From Bacillota bacterium (GTDB lineage Bacteria > Bacillota > UBA4882 > JAAYXC01): DNA of 12,127 bases. The number at the start of each line of letters is the position of its first letter. Position 1 is the first letter of the stretch. The DNA lies in NCBI GenBank assembly GCA_012516115.1, contig JAAYXC010000086.1, positions 1-12,127 of the forward strand, read 5' to 3'. Below are positions 1 to 6,910 of the stretch, piece by piece. Under the pieces are notes generated by a model. It saw only the letters and a list, made by a program, of their open reading frames with translations, was not told the origin of the DNA and did no database searches. The position numbers and the translations under genes were made by a program.

Positions 1-38
1 CTCCCGGCCAAGCCTAGCCATAACACTAAAATGTATAT

Positions 39-80
39 GGAAAAGAAAAAAGGGATATGCCACCCGGCGGGGCCGGAGGG
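39..80 (-). terminator. Probable intrinsic terminator after der
   Basis: On the minus strand, a few bases after the der stop codon, an imperfect nine-pair stem (60-80, three-base loop CCC, one mismatch and one G-T pair) is followed after about six bases by a T-rich run (TTTTTTCTTTT, positions 41-51). The gap between stem and T run makes it weaker than a textbook terminator. Confidence 0.45.
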
Positions 81-86
81 GACGCG

Positions 87-1409
87 TCATTCTTTTTCCC
101 GCCGCGCCCTAAAACGGAGGAGGAGGGGCACACCCTTGAACCCGAAAGCCTCCCGGAAACGGTTCTCCAGATAACGATGGTAGGAAAAATGCACGAGGGT
201 TGGGTCGTTGACCTGGATGGCGATGACCGGGGGTCTCGTCCCTACCTGCGTGGCGTAGTAAAGCCGAAGCTTACGGCCTTTATAGGATGGCGGTTCGTGG
301 AGGAGGACGGCCTCGTTGAGGATTTCGTTGATCCGGGAGGTGGGCACGCACCGACCGAACTCCGCGGCCACCTCCTTTATCGCCGGAAGGATCCCGTCCA
401 GGCCGAGCCCAGTGCGGGCCGAGACGAAAAGGAGGGGGGCGAAGGCGAGGAAGTCCAGTTCCTTCCGGAGACGTTCTTCCCAGCCGGCCCGATCCAGCCC
501 GCGTTCGCGCCGAAGGTCCCATTTGTTGACCAAGATCAGGCAGGCCCGCCGTGCCTGAAGGATAATGCCGGCGATCCTTCGGTCCTGGAAGCTCAAGGGT
601 TCGTCCGCGGCCAAGACGAGCAAGACGACTTCGCTCCGCTCCACCGCCCGGATGGCCCGCAGGACGCTGTAGTATTCCACCGGTTCCTCGATGCGGGCCG
701 CCCGTCTTATCCCGGCCGTATCGATGAGGGTGAAGACCTGTCCGTTCCGGATGAGGTGGTTATCCACCGCGTCCCTGGTGGTACCCGGTTCTTCGCTCGT
801 GATCATGCGCTCGCTCCCGAGAAGGGCGTTGACCAGGGAGGACTTGCCCACGTTCGGCCGGCCCACCACGGCCACGGCGATCCCCGGGGCGGGCGGCACC
901 ACCTGGACCGGCGGCAAAGAAGCCACCACCCGGTCGAGAACCTCTCCTATCCCCAGGCCGTGCTCGGCCGAAATGGCCACCGCCTCGCCCAGGCCCAGGG
1001 CGGAGAACTCCGCCGCGGCTCCCCTTAAGCCCTCGGCCTTGTTGGCCAGGACGAAGATGGGCTTACCCACCCGCCGCAGGAGCATGGCTACTTCCTCATC
1101 CATGGGCGTAAGCCCGGCCCGGGCATCGACGAGAAAAAGGAGCACGTCCGCCTCCCGGGCGGCCAGCAAGGCCTGGGCGGTGATCTGACGGGCCAGGGGG
1201 TCGCGGGCATCCGTGATCCCGCCGGTATCCACGAGGAGGAATTCCCGGCCGGACCAGGACGCCGGGGCGTAGATCCGATCGCGGGTGACCCCGGGGACGC
1301 TCTCGACGATGGCCACCCGTTCGTTGACCAGCCGGTTGAAGAAGGTGGATTTGCCGACGTTGGGCCGACCGACGATGGCCACGAGGGGAAGGGACTCACG
1401 TCGCTCCAT
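87..1409 (-). CDS. der: Ribosome-assembly GTPase Der (EngA)
   Basis: Der is an essential GTPase with two G domains in tandem that acts in maturation of the 50S ribosomal subunit in the cytoplasm. The 440-residue length is normal for the family. Domain 1 shows the P-loop GRPNVGKS at residues 14-21, DTGG at 61-64 and NKAE at 123-126. Domain 2 shows GRPNVGKS at 183-190, DTAG at 230-233, NKWD at 295-298 and SAR at 330-332. The remaining ~90 residues fit the C-terminal KH-like domain. The ATG lies inside the 3' end of the upstream DUF512 gene (14-base overlap) and has no clear Shine-Dalgarno site, so translation is probably coupled. The G4 motif of domain 1 ends in Glu rather than the usual Asp. 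In related genomes der follows a DUF512 gene, which matches here. Confidence 0.97.
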   Translation of the reverse strand: MERRESLPLVAIVGRPNVGKSTFFNRLVNERVAIVESVPGVTRDRIYAPASWSGREFLLVDTGGITDARDPLARQITAQALLAAREADVLLFLVDARAGLTPMDEEVAMLLRRVGKPIFVLANKAEGLRGAAAEFSALGLGEAVAISAEHGLGIGEVLDRVVASLPPVQVVPPAPGIAVAVVGRPNVGKSSLVNALLGSERMITSEEPGTTRDAVDNHLIRNGQVFTLIDTAGIRRAARIEEPVEYYSVLRAIRAVERSEVVLLVLAADEPLSFQDRRIAGIILQARRACLILVNKWDLRRERGLDRAGWEERLRKELDFLAFAPLLFVSARTGLGLDGILPAIKEVAAEFGRCVPTSRINEILNEAVLLHEPPSYKGRKLRLYYATQVGTRPPVIAIQVNDPTLVHFSYHRYLENRFREAFGFKGVPLLLRFRARREKE

Positions 1410-2709
1410 AGCCGAGAACGCGGGCCGCCCGGCGGAGAAAAATCCGGGCGTCCGGTTCGATCACCTCCGCTTGGGTCTTCTCCCTGAACTCGGCCACCCT
1501 CATTCCGTCCAGGAAAAGGTCTTCGCCGCGCCGGACGGCCACCCGGGGGACGAAGGTGGGGAGCGGTTCCTTCCCCCGCAGGGCGGCGATGATGTCCTCG
1601 GCGCTTAAAAGCCCGGCCACGGTGATACCTGGACCGAAGAGACGGTTTTCCACCGGCACAACCTCCAGCACCACTCCACGGGGGGCCATCAGGGAGGCCA
1701 GATGTTTCCACATCCCCGCCGCGGCAAAGCCGGTCACCACGCGGAGTCTTCCCGGCGGCATCTTTTTCCGCCAATACCGCCAGGCTACTCGAAAATCATC
1801 CGTAAAACTGCGGATAAGGCCCACCCCGTTTTCCAACTGGGGGTAATCCTCGTAGGAGGCGGCGGAGGGAATGGGTTCTTCGGCCAAAAGATAAAATTCG
1901 TCGGCGGCAAAGACGAAACGGGTGCCGATTTGAGCGACAAGACGTTTTTGCCATTCCGCCACCTCTGCGAGGAGGGCGGTGGCCTCCTCCCGGGTGAAGG
2001 GTCGCAGGGGCGCCAGTCCCCGGCGGTGGCCCGTCAGTCCCACCGGCACCACGGCCAGGCTGGTCACGCCGGGCCATAGCGCGGCCAGGTCGGCGATGGT
2101 CCGCGCGAGCACCGGGCCGTCGTTCCATCCCGGACAGATGACGGCCTGGGCATGGAAACGGATCCCCGCCCGGACGAGATCGGTGAGAAGCGGGAGGATG
2201 GGCGCCGGCCCCCGGCGTCCCAACAGGCGACCACGGATCTCCGGGTCCGTGGCGTGCACCGAGACGTAAAGCGGACTCAAGCGTTCCCGCACGATCCGGT
2301 CCCGGTCCTCCTCCGCTAGAGGAGTAAGGGTTACGTAGTTCCCCTGGAGAAAAGAGAGCCGGTAATCCTCGTCTTTGATGTAAAGCGAAGGCCGAAGTCC
2401 CTTCGGCAATTGGTCCACGAAACAAAAGACGCACCGGTTCCGACATCGTCTGATACCGTCGAAAACCGCCGTGGCAAAAGAAAGTCCAACCGCTTCGTCT
2501 TCTCCTTTGGTCAAAAGCACCGTCCGCCGGCCTTCCGGCCCCGCCAGCGTCATCCGCAGCCGCCGTGCCGGGTCGACGGCGATGTGATAATCGATGAGAT
2601 CCCTTAGCTGCCGGCCGTTCCCCGCCAGGAGCCGTTCGCCGGGGAGGATTCCCGCCCTGGCCGCCGGGCTGCTTTTTTGCACCGCCGTGATCAGTCCGCC
2701 TTCGGTCAC
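1396..2709 (-). CDS. DUF512-family PDZ/radical-SAM-like Fe-S protein
   Basis: This 437-residue protein matches the DUF512 family of putative Fe-S oxidoreductases, whose biochemical role is unknown. Residues ~3-65 form a PDZ-like domain (SSPAARAGILPGERLLAGNG). A radical-SAM-like cysteine cluster follows: C89-x3-C93-x2-C96 in the context CVFCFVDQLPKG. The middle and end (residues ~100-437) correspond to the rest of the radical-SAM barrel and the DUF512 domain, with motifs such as YEDYPQLENGVG and VTGFAA. The start is GTG: a TGA three codons upstream in the same frame (2716-2718) excludes a longer protein, and AGGA sits at suitable spacing. It overlaps der and is probably co-transcribed with it. 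Identity is firm; function is not known to me. Confidence 0.93.
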   Translation of the reverse strand: MTEGGLITAVQKSSPAARAGILPGERLLAGNGRQLRDLIDYHIAVDPARRLRMTLAGPEGRRTVLLTKGEDEAVGLSFATAVFDGIRRCRNRCVFCFVDQLPKGLRPSLYIKDEDYRLSFLQGNYVTLTPLAEEDRDRIVRERLSPLYVSVHATDPEIRGRLLGRRGPAPILPLLTDLVRAGIRFHAQAVICPGWNDGPVLARTIADLAALWPGVTSLAVVPVGLTGHRRGLAPLRPFTREEATALLAEVAEWQKRLVAQIGTRFVFAADEFYLLAEEPIPSAASYEDYPQLENGVGLIRSFTDDFRVAWRYWRKKMPPGRLRVVTGFAAAGMWKHLASLMAPRGVVLEVVPVENRLFGPGITVAGLLSAEDIIAALRGKEPLPTFVPRVAVRRGEDLFLDGMRVAEFREKTQAEVIEPDARIFLRRAARVLGYGAT

Positions 2710-2715
2710 CGTCCA

Positions 2716-2784
2716 TCATCCTGCCCCGTCTCGGCGCATTTTTAGGCCAATAAAACGCAGATCGTATTCTGGCCCCACCGTCAT
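2716..2784 (-). CDS. Possible 22-codon leader peptide before the DUF512 gene
   Basis: An ATG with a purine-rich site just upstream (GGAAGGAAAG) opens a 22-codon frame, MTVGPEYDLRFIGLKMRRDG then AG, ending at a TGA seven bases before the GTG of the DUF512 gene and in the same frame. It could be a translated leader that couples to the main start, or a chance frame. No family is recognised. Confidence 0.2.
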   Translation of the reverse strand: MTVGPEYDLRFIGLKMRRDGAG

Positions 2785-2901
2785 CTTTCCTTCCGCCCAC
2801 CGTTTCTCCTTTCAGGATAAAATTGGCCGTTCGATTCGGTATACTCATCCTTCTATGTGACACGCTAGAAGGGAGAAGGCCTTGCACGAGGGGGTGAGAA
2901 A

Positions 2902-3234
2902 GTGGATTGGCTACGGCATGATCTCCGTTTCGTCATAGCCGCCTTGGTGCTCATGGTGGTGAGCTTCCTCGTTCCGGGTTTTAGGGGGCTGAGCTTCTGG
3001 AACGCCCTCCTGGCTGCCCTGGTCATTGCCGGGCTCGGTTATCTGATCGCGCTATTGCTCGGTCGCAACGTCTCACCGTATGCCCGTGGCGTGGTGGGGT
3101 TTCTCGTCTCGGCGCTGGTCATCTACCTTGCCCAGTTCCTCGTTCCCGGCATGTCCGTCTCGATCCTGGGGGCCCTTTTGGCTTCCCTCGTGATCGGAGT
3201 GGTGGATGCCTTCGTGCCGATTAAAATCAGATGA
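2902..3234 (+). CDS. Small four-helix membrane protein, phage holin family 4 (YvlD-like)
   Basis: A 110-residue, very hydrophobic protein of the Pfam Phage_holin_4_2 / YvlD type. Despite the name these are usually chromosomal inner-membrane proteins of unknown function, not lysis proteins, and no phage genes lie nearby. Four membrane segments are visible at about residues 9-29, 33-53, 62-82 and 88-106. The protein is an internal duplication: FLVPG recurs at 22-26 and 79-83, and ALLAALVIAGLGYLI (36-50) mirrors ALLASLVIGVVDAFV (91-105). The GTG start has a strong site (GGGGGTG, 2890-2896). It is the only convincing plus-strand gene in the left part and is divergent from DUF512-der. A TATACT at 2840-2845 could be its -10, but I see no good -35. 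Confidence 0.85.
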   Translation: MDWLRHDLRFVIAALVLMVVSFLVPGFRGLSFWNALLAALVIAGLGYLIALLLGRNVSPYARGVVGFLVSALVIYLAQFLVPGMSVSILGALLASLVIGVVDAFVPIKIR

Positions 3235-3254
3235 CCGCGCGGGAACGAAAAAAT

Positions 3255-3284
3255 AAGGGGGCGATAAGGACGCCCCCTTTTTTA
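3255..3284. terminator. Bidirectional intrinsic terminator
   Basis: A perfect GGGGGCG/CGCCCCC stem (3257-3263 with 3271-3277, loop ATAAGGA) is flanked by an A run on the left and a T run on the right. It therefore works as a terminator for both the plus-strand membrane protein gene and the converging ylzJ transcript. Confidence 0.9.
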
Positions 3285-3297
3285 TCCGCGCCGTCCT

Positions 3298-3513
3298 CTA
3301 AACGCGGATCCCGGCCCCCGGCGTGAAGCGGGGATCGAGGAAATCCCGGGGATCGGTGGAGATCAACCGGCTCACGATCCCCCTCCCTTTCCCGTCGGGT
3401 CGGAAGAGAAGCCGGGCCCCCCCGGGGAGAAGTACCTCTTCCTCGAGGGCGATCTCCCCGTCTTCGTCCTCGGCCATCACGACCTCCGGTGGAACGATGG
3501 TATAAAGGATCAT
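3298..3513 (-). CDS. ylzJ: YlzJ-like small protein
   Basis: A 71-residue protein beginning MILYTIVPPEVVM, the signature opening of the YlzJ-like family, and of the family's usual size. In Bacillus subtilis ylzJ lies next to tepA (ymfB), and the same order is seen here: it starts six bases after the tepA stop, so the two are almost certainly one transcript. The sequence is soluble and acidic in the middle (EDEDGEIALEEEV). No biochemical function is established to my knowledge; conservation among endospore formers suggests a spore-related role. Confidence 0.85.
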   Translation of the reverse strand: MILYTIVPPEVVMAEDEDGEIALEEEVLLPGGARLLFRPDGKGRGIVSRLISTDPRDFLDPRFTPGAGIRV

Positions 3514-3519
3514 AGCCCT

Positions 3520-4305
3520 CTACCCCCTGGCCGCCGCGACCGTTTCCCGCTCGGTGATAAGGGCGCCCAGCTTGCGTAAGGCCCGGCCAAGGCCACCGAC
3601 CTCGTCGATCAACCCGCAGGCCACCGCCTCTGGTCCCACCAAAACCGTCCCCAGGTCGCGCACGAGATCGCCCGTACGGAACATCAGTTCCCGGAACTTC
3701 TCTTCGCCGATCTTGGCATGTTGAGTAACGAATTTGATCACCCTGTCCTGCATCTTCTCCAGGTATTCATAGGTCTGGGGTACCCCGATGAGCGTTCCGG
3801 CCAGTCGCAGAGGATGGATGGTCATGGTGGCCGTCTCGGCGATAAAAGAATAATCGGCCGCCACCGCGATGGGTACGCCGATGCTGTGTCCGCCGCCCAG
3901 GACCAGGGAAACCGTGGGTTTGGTGAGACCGACGATCATCTCCGCGATGGCCAGGCCGGCCTCGACATCGCCTCCCACCGTATTAAGGATGATGAGCAGG
4001 GCTTTGATCTGCGGGTTTTGCTCCACCGCCACCAACTGTGGGATGATGTGCTCGTACTTGGTGGTCTTGTTCTTGGGCGGCAGGACCAGATGCCCCTCGA
4101 TCTGACCGACGATGGTCAGGCAATGGATGGGCGACACGGCCATCGCGGCCACATTCATCTGACCGAATTCCCGCAAACTGCGCAGGGCCAGACGGGCACG
4201 GCGAAATCCCGGACGCTCCGGTGAGGGTTCCTCCTCCTCCGGCGACGGCGGGGTGAAGGGAGCCTCGGCATGCATACCCGGTTGTTCTTTCTTTTCTTCT
4301 GCCAT
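3520..4305 (-). CDS. tepA: ClpP-like serine protease TepA (YmfB)
   Basis: TepA is a ClpP-fold serine protease conserved in endospore formers; from memory, work in B. subtilis linked it to breakdown of small acid-soluble spore proteins. Originally it was named for a role in protein translocation. This copy has 261 residues. Residues 1-~50 are a charged, Pro/Glu-rich, variable tail. The conserved core begins at IHCLTIVGQIEGHLVLPPKN (60-79), with NTVGGDVEAGLAIAEM (108-123), the catalytic serine S141 in GGGHSIGVP and the catalytic histidine H164 in TMTIHP. The ATG at 4305 has only a weak ribosome site; a second ATG at residue 11 is an alternative. A sigma-G-like promoter lies immediately upstream (see separate entry). 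Confidence 0.93.
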   Translation of the reverse strand: MAEEKKEQPGMHAEAPFTPPSPEEEEPSPERPGFRRARLALRSLREFGQMNVAAMAVSPIHCLTIVGQIEGHLVLPPKNKTTKYEHIIPQLVAVEQNPQIKALLIILNTVGGDVEAGLAIAEMIVGLTKPTVSLVLGGGHSIGVPIAVAADYSFIAETATMTIHPLRLAGTLIGVPQTYEYLEKMQDRVIKFVTQHAKIGEEKFRELMFRTGDLVRDLGTVLVGPEAVACGLIDEVGGLGRALRKLGALITERETVAAARG

Positions 4306-4312
4306 CGAGACC

Positions 4313-4342
4313 TAGTATGCGACCCCTGCCGGGCGGACATGC
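4313..4342 (-). promoter_or_regulatory. Candidate sigma-G-type promoter for tepA
   Basis: On the minus strand GCATG (4338-4342) and CATACTA (4313-4319) are separated by exactly 18 bases. This fits the B. subtilis sigma-G consensus as I remember it (GHATR, 18, CATNHTA). The -10 ends seven bases before the tepA ATG, which would leave almost no leader. Forespore expression fits the spore role of TepA, but this is a motif match only. Confidence 0.35.
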
Positions 4343-4419
4343 ACCGGGAGTCTTTCCATGAAGAAACCACCCTTCCGGACCACCCGGGATCAAAAAAACC
4401 GTCAACGCACGGTAAGCCG

Positions 4420-4449
4420 CAAAAGAGGAAGGGGGCCACCCCTTCCTCT
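4420..4449 (-). terminator. Intrinsic terminator after the SPOCS gene
   Basis: A perfect eleven-pair stem AGAGGAAGGGG/CCCCTTCCTCT (4424-4434 with 4439-4449, four-base loop) stands 21 bases after the stop codon of the minus-strand gene and runs into TTTT on that strand. It separates the SPOCS gene from tepA. Confidence 0.8.
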
Positions 4450-4470
4450 GGGTTCTTGCGGTCGTCTCCC

Positions 4471-6750
4471 TCAAGGATCCCGCAGGGTAATCGCCTCCAG
4501 TACGTTCAGGTCTTGCGGACCCACTCCCACCACCTGGAGGGTATGGACGCCGAAGGTCGCCGAGACCACCTCGGCCAGACCGGGGCCGGAGAGGCCGGTG
4601 ATGACCGGGAACTGCCAGACACCGATCCCCGCCGGGGTGAGGACCGGCTCTTCCACCAAAACGCTTTGGACCGTGAGCCCGGGGACCACGAGCTCCCTGA
4701 TGAGCTGAATCTCCCGGGTCACCACTTCCAGGGCCGTGGCCTCGGCGGAAAGCACGATCACCTGGCGGCCGCTGCGACCGTCCGGAGCCAGCGAGAAAAG
4801 GATCTCCTCGATCTGGACCGCCACCGACTCCGGCGTGAAGCCCGCGGGGATACCCACGAGCAGGGAGAAGGGTACCTCTTCGGTGACCTCCCGGACGATC
4901 TCGTCTTCTCCGACGAACTTGACCTCTTTGACCACCGTGCCTTCCACCACCAGGCCACGGGTTACCACCTGCGCCCGCAGGCCGACGATCTCCGCCCGTA
5001 CCTCGGCGATCTTGATAGAGGGGATGGGCAGGGTAAACTCGTTTTCCACGATGATCTGCTCGCGGAAGACCTGCTGTCCCTGAACGGTGCTCATGACGGT
5101 GATCGGCACCACCCTTTTCGCGAAGGGAACCCGGTTCACCAGGCGCAGAAGCACCTGGCCGATGTTCTCCCCGATGACCTCTTCGGCCAGAACCAAGGGA
5201 CCCGGACCGGTCGAAAGCCGCCACTGCCGTTCTTCCACCGCCGTAAGCTTCAGGTCCACCAAGACCTTTTCTTCGAGCTCGTTGGGACCGAGGAGGTTGA
5301 AGAGGACCGAAGCGATGGTGGGTTCGATGACCAGCTCGGCCCCCCGCGCCAGACCGGGGATCTCGATCATCAAGCTGAAGGGGACCTCTTCGGCCTGGTG
5401 ATACTCGATATCGTCCGGACCGATGAAGAAGATCTGTTTATGGACGGTTCCCTGGACGATGGCCTTACCCGGGATGACCGTCCCCTTTATATCCTTTAAG
5501 GTGGCCACGATCTCGCGGATCTTCTGTGCCGGGCGCTCCAGTCGCACCACTTCGCGGCGGAGGAGCTGCCCACTGCCCTCGCCGACTATTTCCTTCGCCC
5601 TAAAGAGGGGGCCTTCCCCGATGGTGGCCCGGAAGTGTACGGCCGTGGTCACCTTGGCGAAGACTTCCACGACCACCTTTTCCCGGAGCAAGGTAGGACC
5701 GGCCAGTTCAAAGAGGACCTTTTCGATCTTCGGCCATACCCTCACCTGCATCCCCGGCGCCGCGCCCGGAAGGTCCAGCAACGCGGTGAAGGGGACGTCT
5801 TCGGCCTGGTGTCTCGCCATCCCGGCGGTGTCGACGAAGAAGATCTGTTTATGGATCCGTCCCTGGACGATGACCTTATCCGGAATGATCTCGGCGGTCA
5901 CCTCTTGCAGCTCCGCGCGGATCTCCTCGACTTTGAGGGCGGGAATGGCCAGCGTGACCTCGTTCTCCAGAAGGGTCTGGCCGGTGGCCTCCCCCACCAC
6001 CTCGTCGAAAAGAAGAAGCGGTCCGTTACCGGGAAGGAAGTTCTGTTGGACTTCGTCGACGACCTTGGCGAAGATCTCCAGAAGAACCTTCTTGACCAGG
6101 GTCGTGCCGTCCTCGCTCAGGTGGAAAAGCACGGTCTCTACCCGTGGCTCCACGATGGCTTTCATGCCCGGACGCGCGCCGGGGATGGCGAGCATGGAAG
6201 AAAAAGGGGTTCCTTCTGCCAGATGGTGGACTTCCCCCGCCTCGGTCACGAAGAAGATCTGAAGATCCACCCGCCCTTGCACGATGACCTTGTCCGGGAC
6301 GATCCGGGTATTTACTTCTCCAATGGCCGCCTCGATCCGGTGGACCTTAACAACGCGCGAGGGAACCTCTTCCTGCGTTTGTAAGTTCGTGGCGGCGGCC
6401 GCAGAACCGACGGTGGCCTTTTCTTCTCTGGGCAGGTCGACCTTGGCCCCTTGAAAAACGGCCACCGAAGGGGCCGTGGCCATCGTCACCCTGGCCGGTC
6501 CGGTTCCTTCTTCCGCTACGCTTATCGTTCCTTCGGGCACCGTTACCGGGTCGGCGATGGCCTTTTTCTTCCCTCCGGTTTTCCTTCCTCCTTTCGACCT
6601 TTTTCCTCCTTCGGCCTCTCCGGTTGTTTTCTTATTACGACCTTTTTTCTTCCCCGCTTCACCGGTGAGCGCGGCCGGAGAAGCGTCCTCTATCGTTTGG
6701 GGCGAAGCGCCCGCCTTGGTGTCTTCCCTCTTGACCTCCTCGTCCTCCAT
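4471..6750 (-). CDS. Four-repeat SPOCS (DUF3794) spore-envelope protein
   Basis: A 759-residue protein. Residues 1-~125 are low-complexity, Lys/Gly/Ala-rich and probably disordered (GEAGKKKGRNKK). Four SPOCS/DUF3794 repeats follow at about 135-230, 273-368, 410-505 and 578-675. Each has the core VIVQG-x3-KQIFFV (or a variant), then an acidic HQAEEVPFS-like strand and a PG turn; the fourth is the most diverged (VVEGTVVKEVKFV). Spacing is 138, 137 and 170 residues. SPOCS domains occur in clostridial coat-morphogenesis proteins such as SipL, which binds SpoIVA, usually with a C-terminal LysM domain. No LysM is recognisable here; the C-terminal ~85 residues end in DLNVLEAITLRDP. No signal peptide is present. 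The ATG has a good site (AGGAGAAGG). A coat or cortex-interface role made in the mother cell is inferred. Confidence 0.88.
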   Translation of the reverse strand: MEDEEVKREDTKAGASPQTIEDASPAALTGEAGKKKGRNKKTTGEAEGGKRSKGGRKTGGKKKAIADPVTVPEGTISVAEEGTGPARVTMATAPSVAVFQGAKVDLPREEKATVGSAAAATNLQTQEEVPSRVVKVHRIEAAIGEVNTRIVPDKVIVQGRVDLQIFFVTEAGEVHHLAEGTPFSSMLAIPGARPGMKAIVEPRVETVLFHLSEDGTTLVKKVLLEIFAKVVDEVQQNFLPGNGPLLLFDEVVGEATGQTLLENEVTLAIPALKVEEIRAELQEVTAEIIPDKVIVQGRIHKQIFFVDTAGMARHQAEDVPFTALLDLPGAAPGMQVRVWPKIEKVLFELAGPTLLREKVVVEVFAKVTTAVHFRATIGEGPLFRAKEIVGEGSGQLLRREVVRLERPAQKIREIVATLKDIKGTVIPGKAIVQGTVHKQIFFIGPDDIEYHQAEEVPFSLMIEIPGLARGAELVIEPTIASVLFNLLGPNELEEKVLVDLKLTAVEERQWRLSTGPGPLVLAEEVIGENIGQVLLRLVNRVPFAKRVVPITVMSTVQGQQVFREQIIVENEFTLPIPSIKIAEVRAEIVGLRAQVVTRGLVVEGTVVKEVKFVGEDEIVREVTEEVPFSLLVGIPAGFTPESVAVQIEEILFSLAPDGRSGRQVIVLSAEATALEVVTREIQLIRELVVPGLTVQSVLVEEPVLTPAGIGVWQFPVITGLSGPGLAEVVSATFGVHTLQVVGVGPQDLNVLEAITLRDP
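5425..5855 (-). repeat. DNA-level copies of the SPOCS repeat core
   Basis: The 20-base string GAAGAAGATCTGTTTATGGA (plus-strand reading) occurs at 5425-5444 and again at 5836-5855, 411 bases (137 codons) apart, and a partial copy lies near 6252. These encode the HKQIFF core of adjacent SPOCS repeats. Near-identity at the DNA level points to fairly recent duplication or gene conversion between repeats. Confidence 0.75.
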
Positions 6751-6784
6751 GGCCTTCTCCTCTCCTTTGCGGCAAGTCTACTCC

Positions 6785-6811
6785 AATATATGAGGGAAGA
6801 CCAAGCCTGGT
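6785..6811 (-). promoter_or_regulatory. Candidate sigma-K/sigma-E-type promoter for the SPOCS gene
   Basis: On the minus strand CATATATT (6785-6792) fits the sigma-E -10 (CATAYANT) and nearly fits the sigma-K -10 (CATANNNTA, last base differs). An AC lies exactly 17 bases upstream (6810-6811), as in sigma-K promoters; no good sigma-E -35 is seen. The position is about 35 bases before the ATG and just after the terminator of the CAP gene. Mother-cell control would suit a coat protein. Confidence 0.35.
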
Positions 6812-6816
6812 CGCGG

Positions 6817-6849
6817 AAAATAAAAAACCTGCGCCTTGAAAGCGCAGGT
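6817..6849 (-). terminator. Intrinsic terminator after the CAP gene
   Basis: A perfect eight-pair stem ACCTGCGC/GCGCAGGT (6827-6834 with 6842-6849, seven-base loop) is followed on the minus strand by TTTTTATTTT. It sits about 60 bases after the CAP gene stop. Confidence 0.88.
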
Positions 6850-6910
6850 GATCATGGGGGAGAAAGTAAGACAAGAAGCGTGAGACCTTTACCCCCGTAA
6901 GGCAGCGGAC

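Noticed and set aside
57..1028. Long plus-strand open frame opposite der
   Set aside because: It is antisense to a clear der gene, has no recognisable domain and shows the low-complexity composition of a shadow frame in GC-rich DNA.
1796..2887. 363-codon minus-strand frame starting with a good AAAGGAG site
   Set aside because: It overlaps the DUF512 gene in another frame, is Arg/Gly/Pro-rich and has no family similarity.
2902..3234. Phage origin suggested by the holin family name
   Set aside because: No other phage genes are near, and this family is usually chromosomal in Firmicutes.
3983..5499. Long frames on both strands across tepA and the SPOCS gene
   Set aside because: They are shadows of the real genes; their repetitiveness only mirrors the SPOCS repeats.
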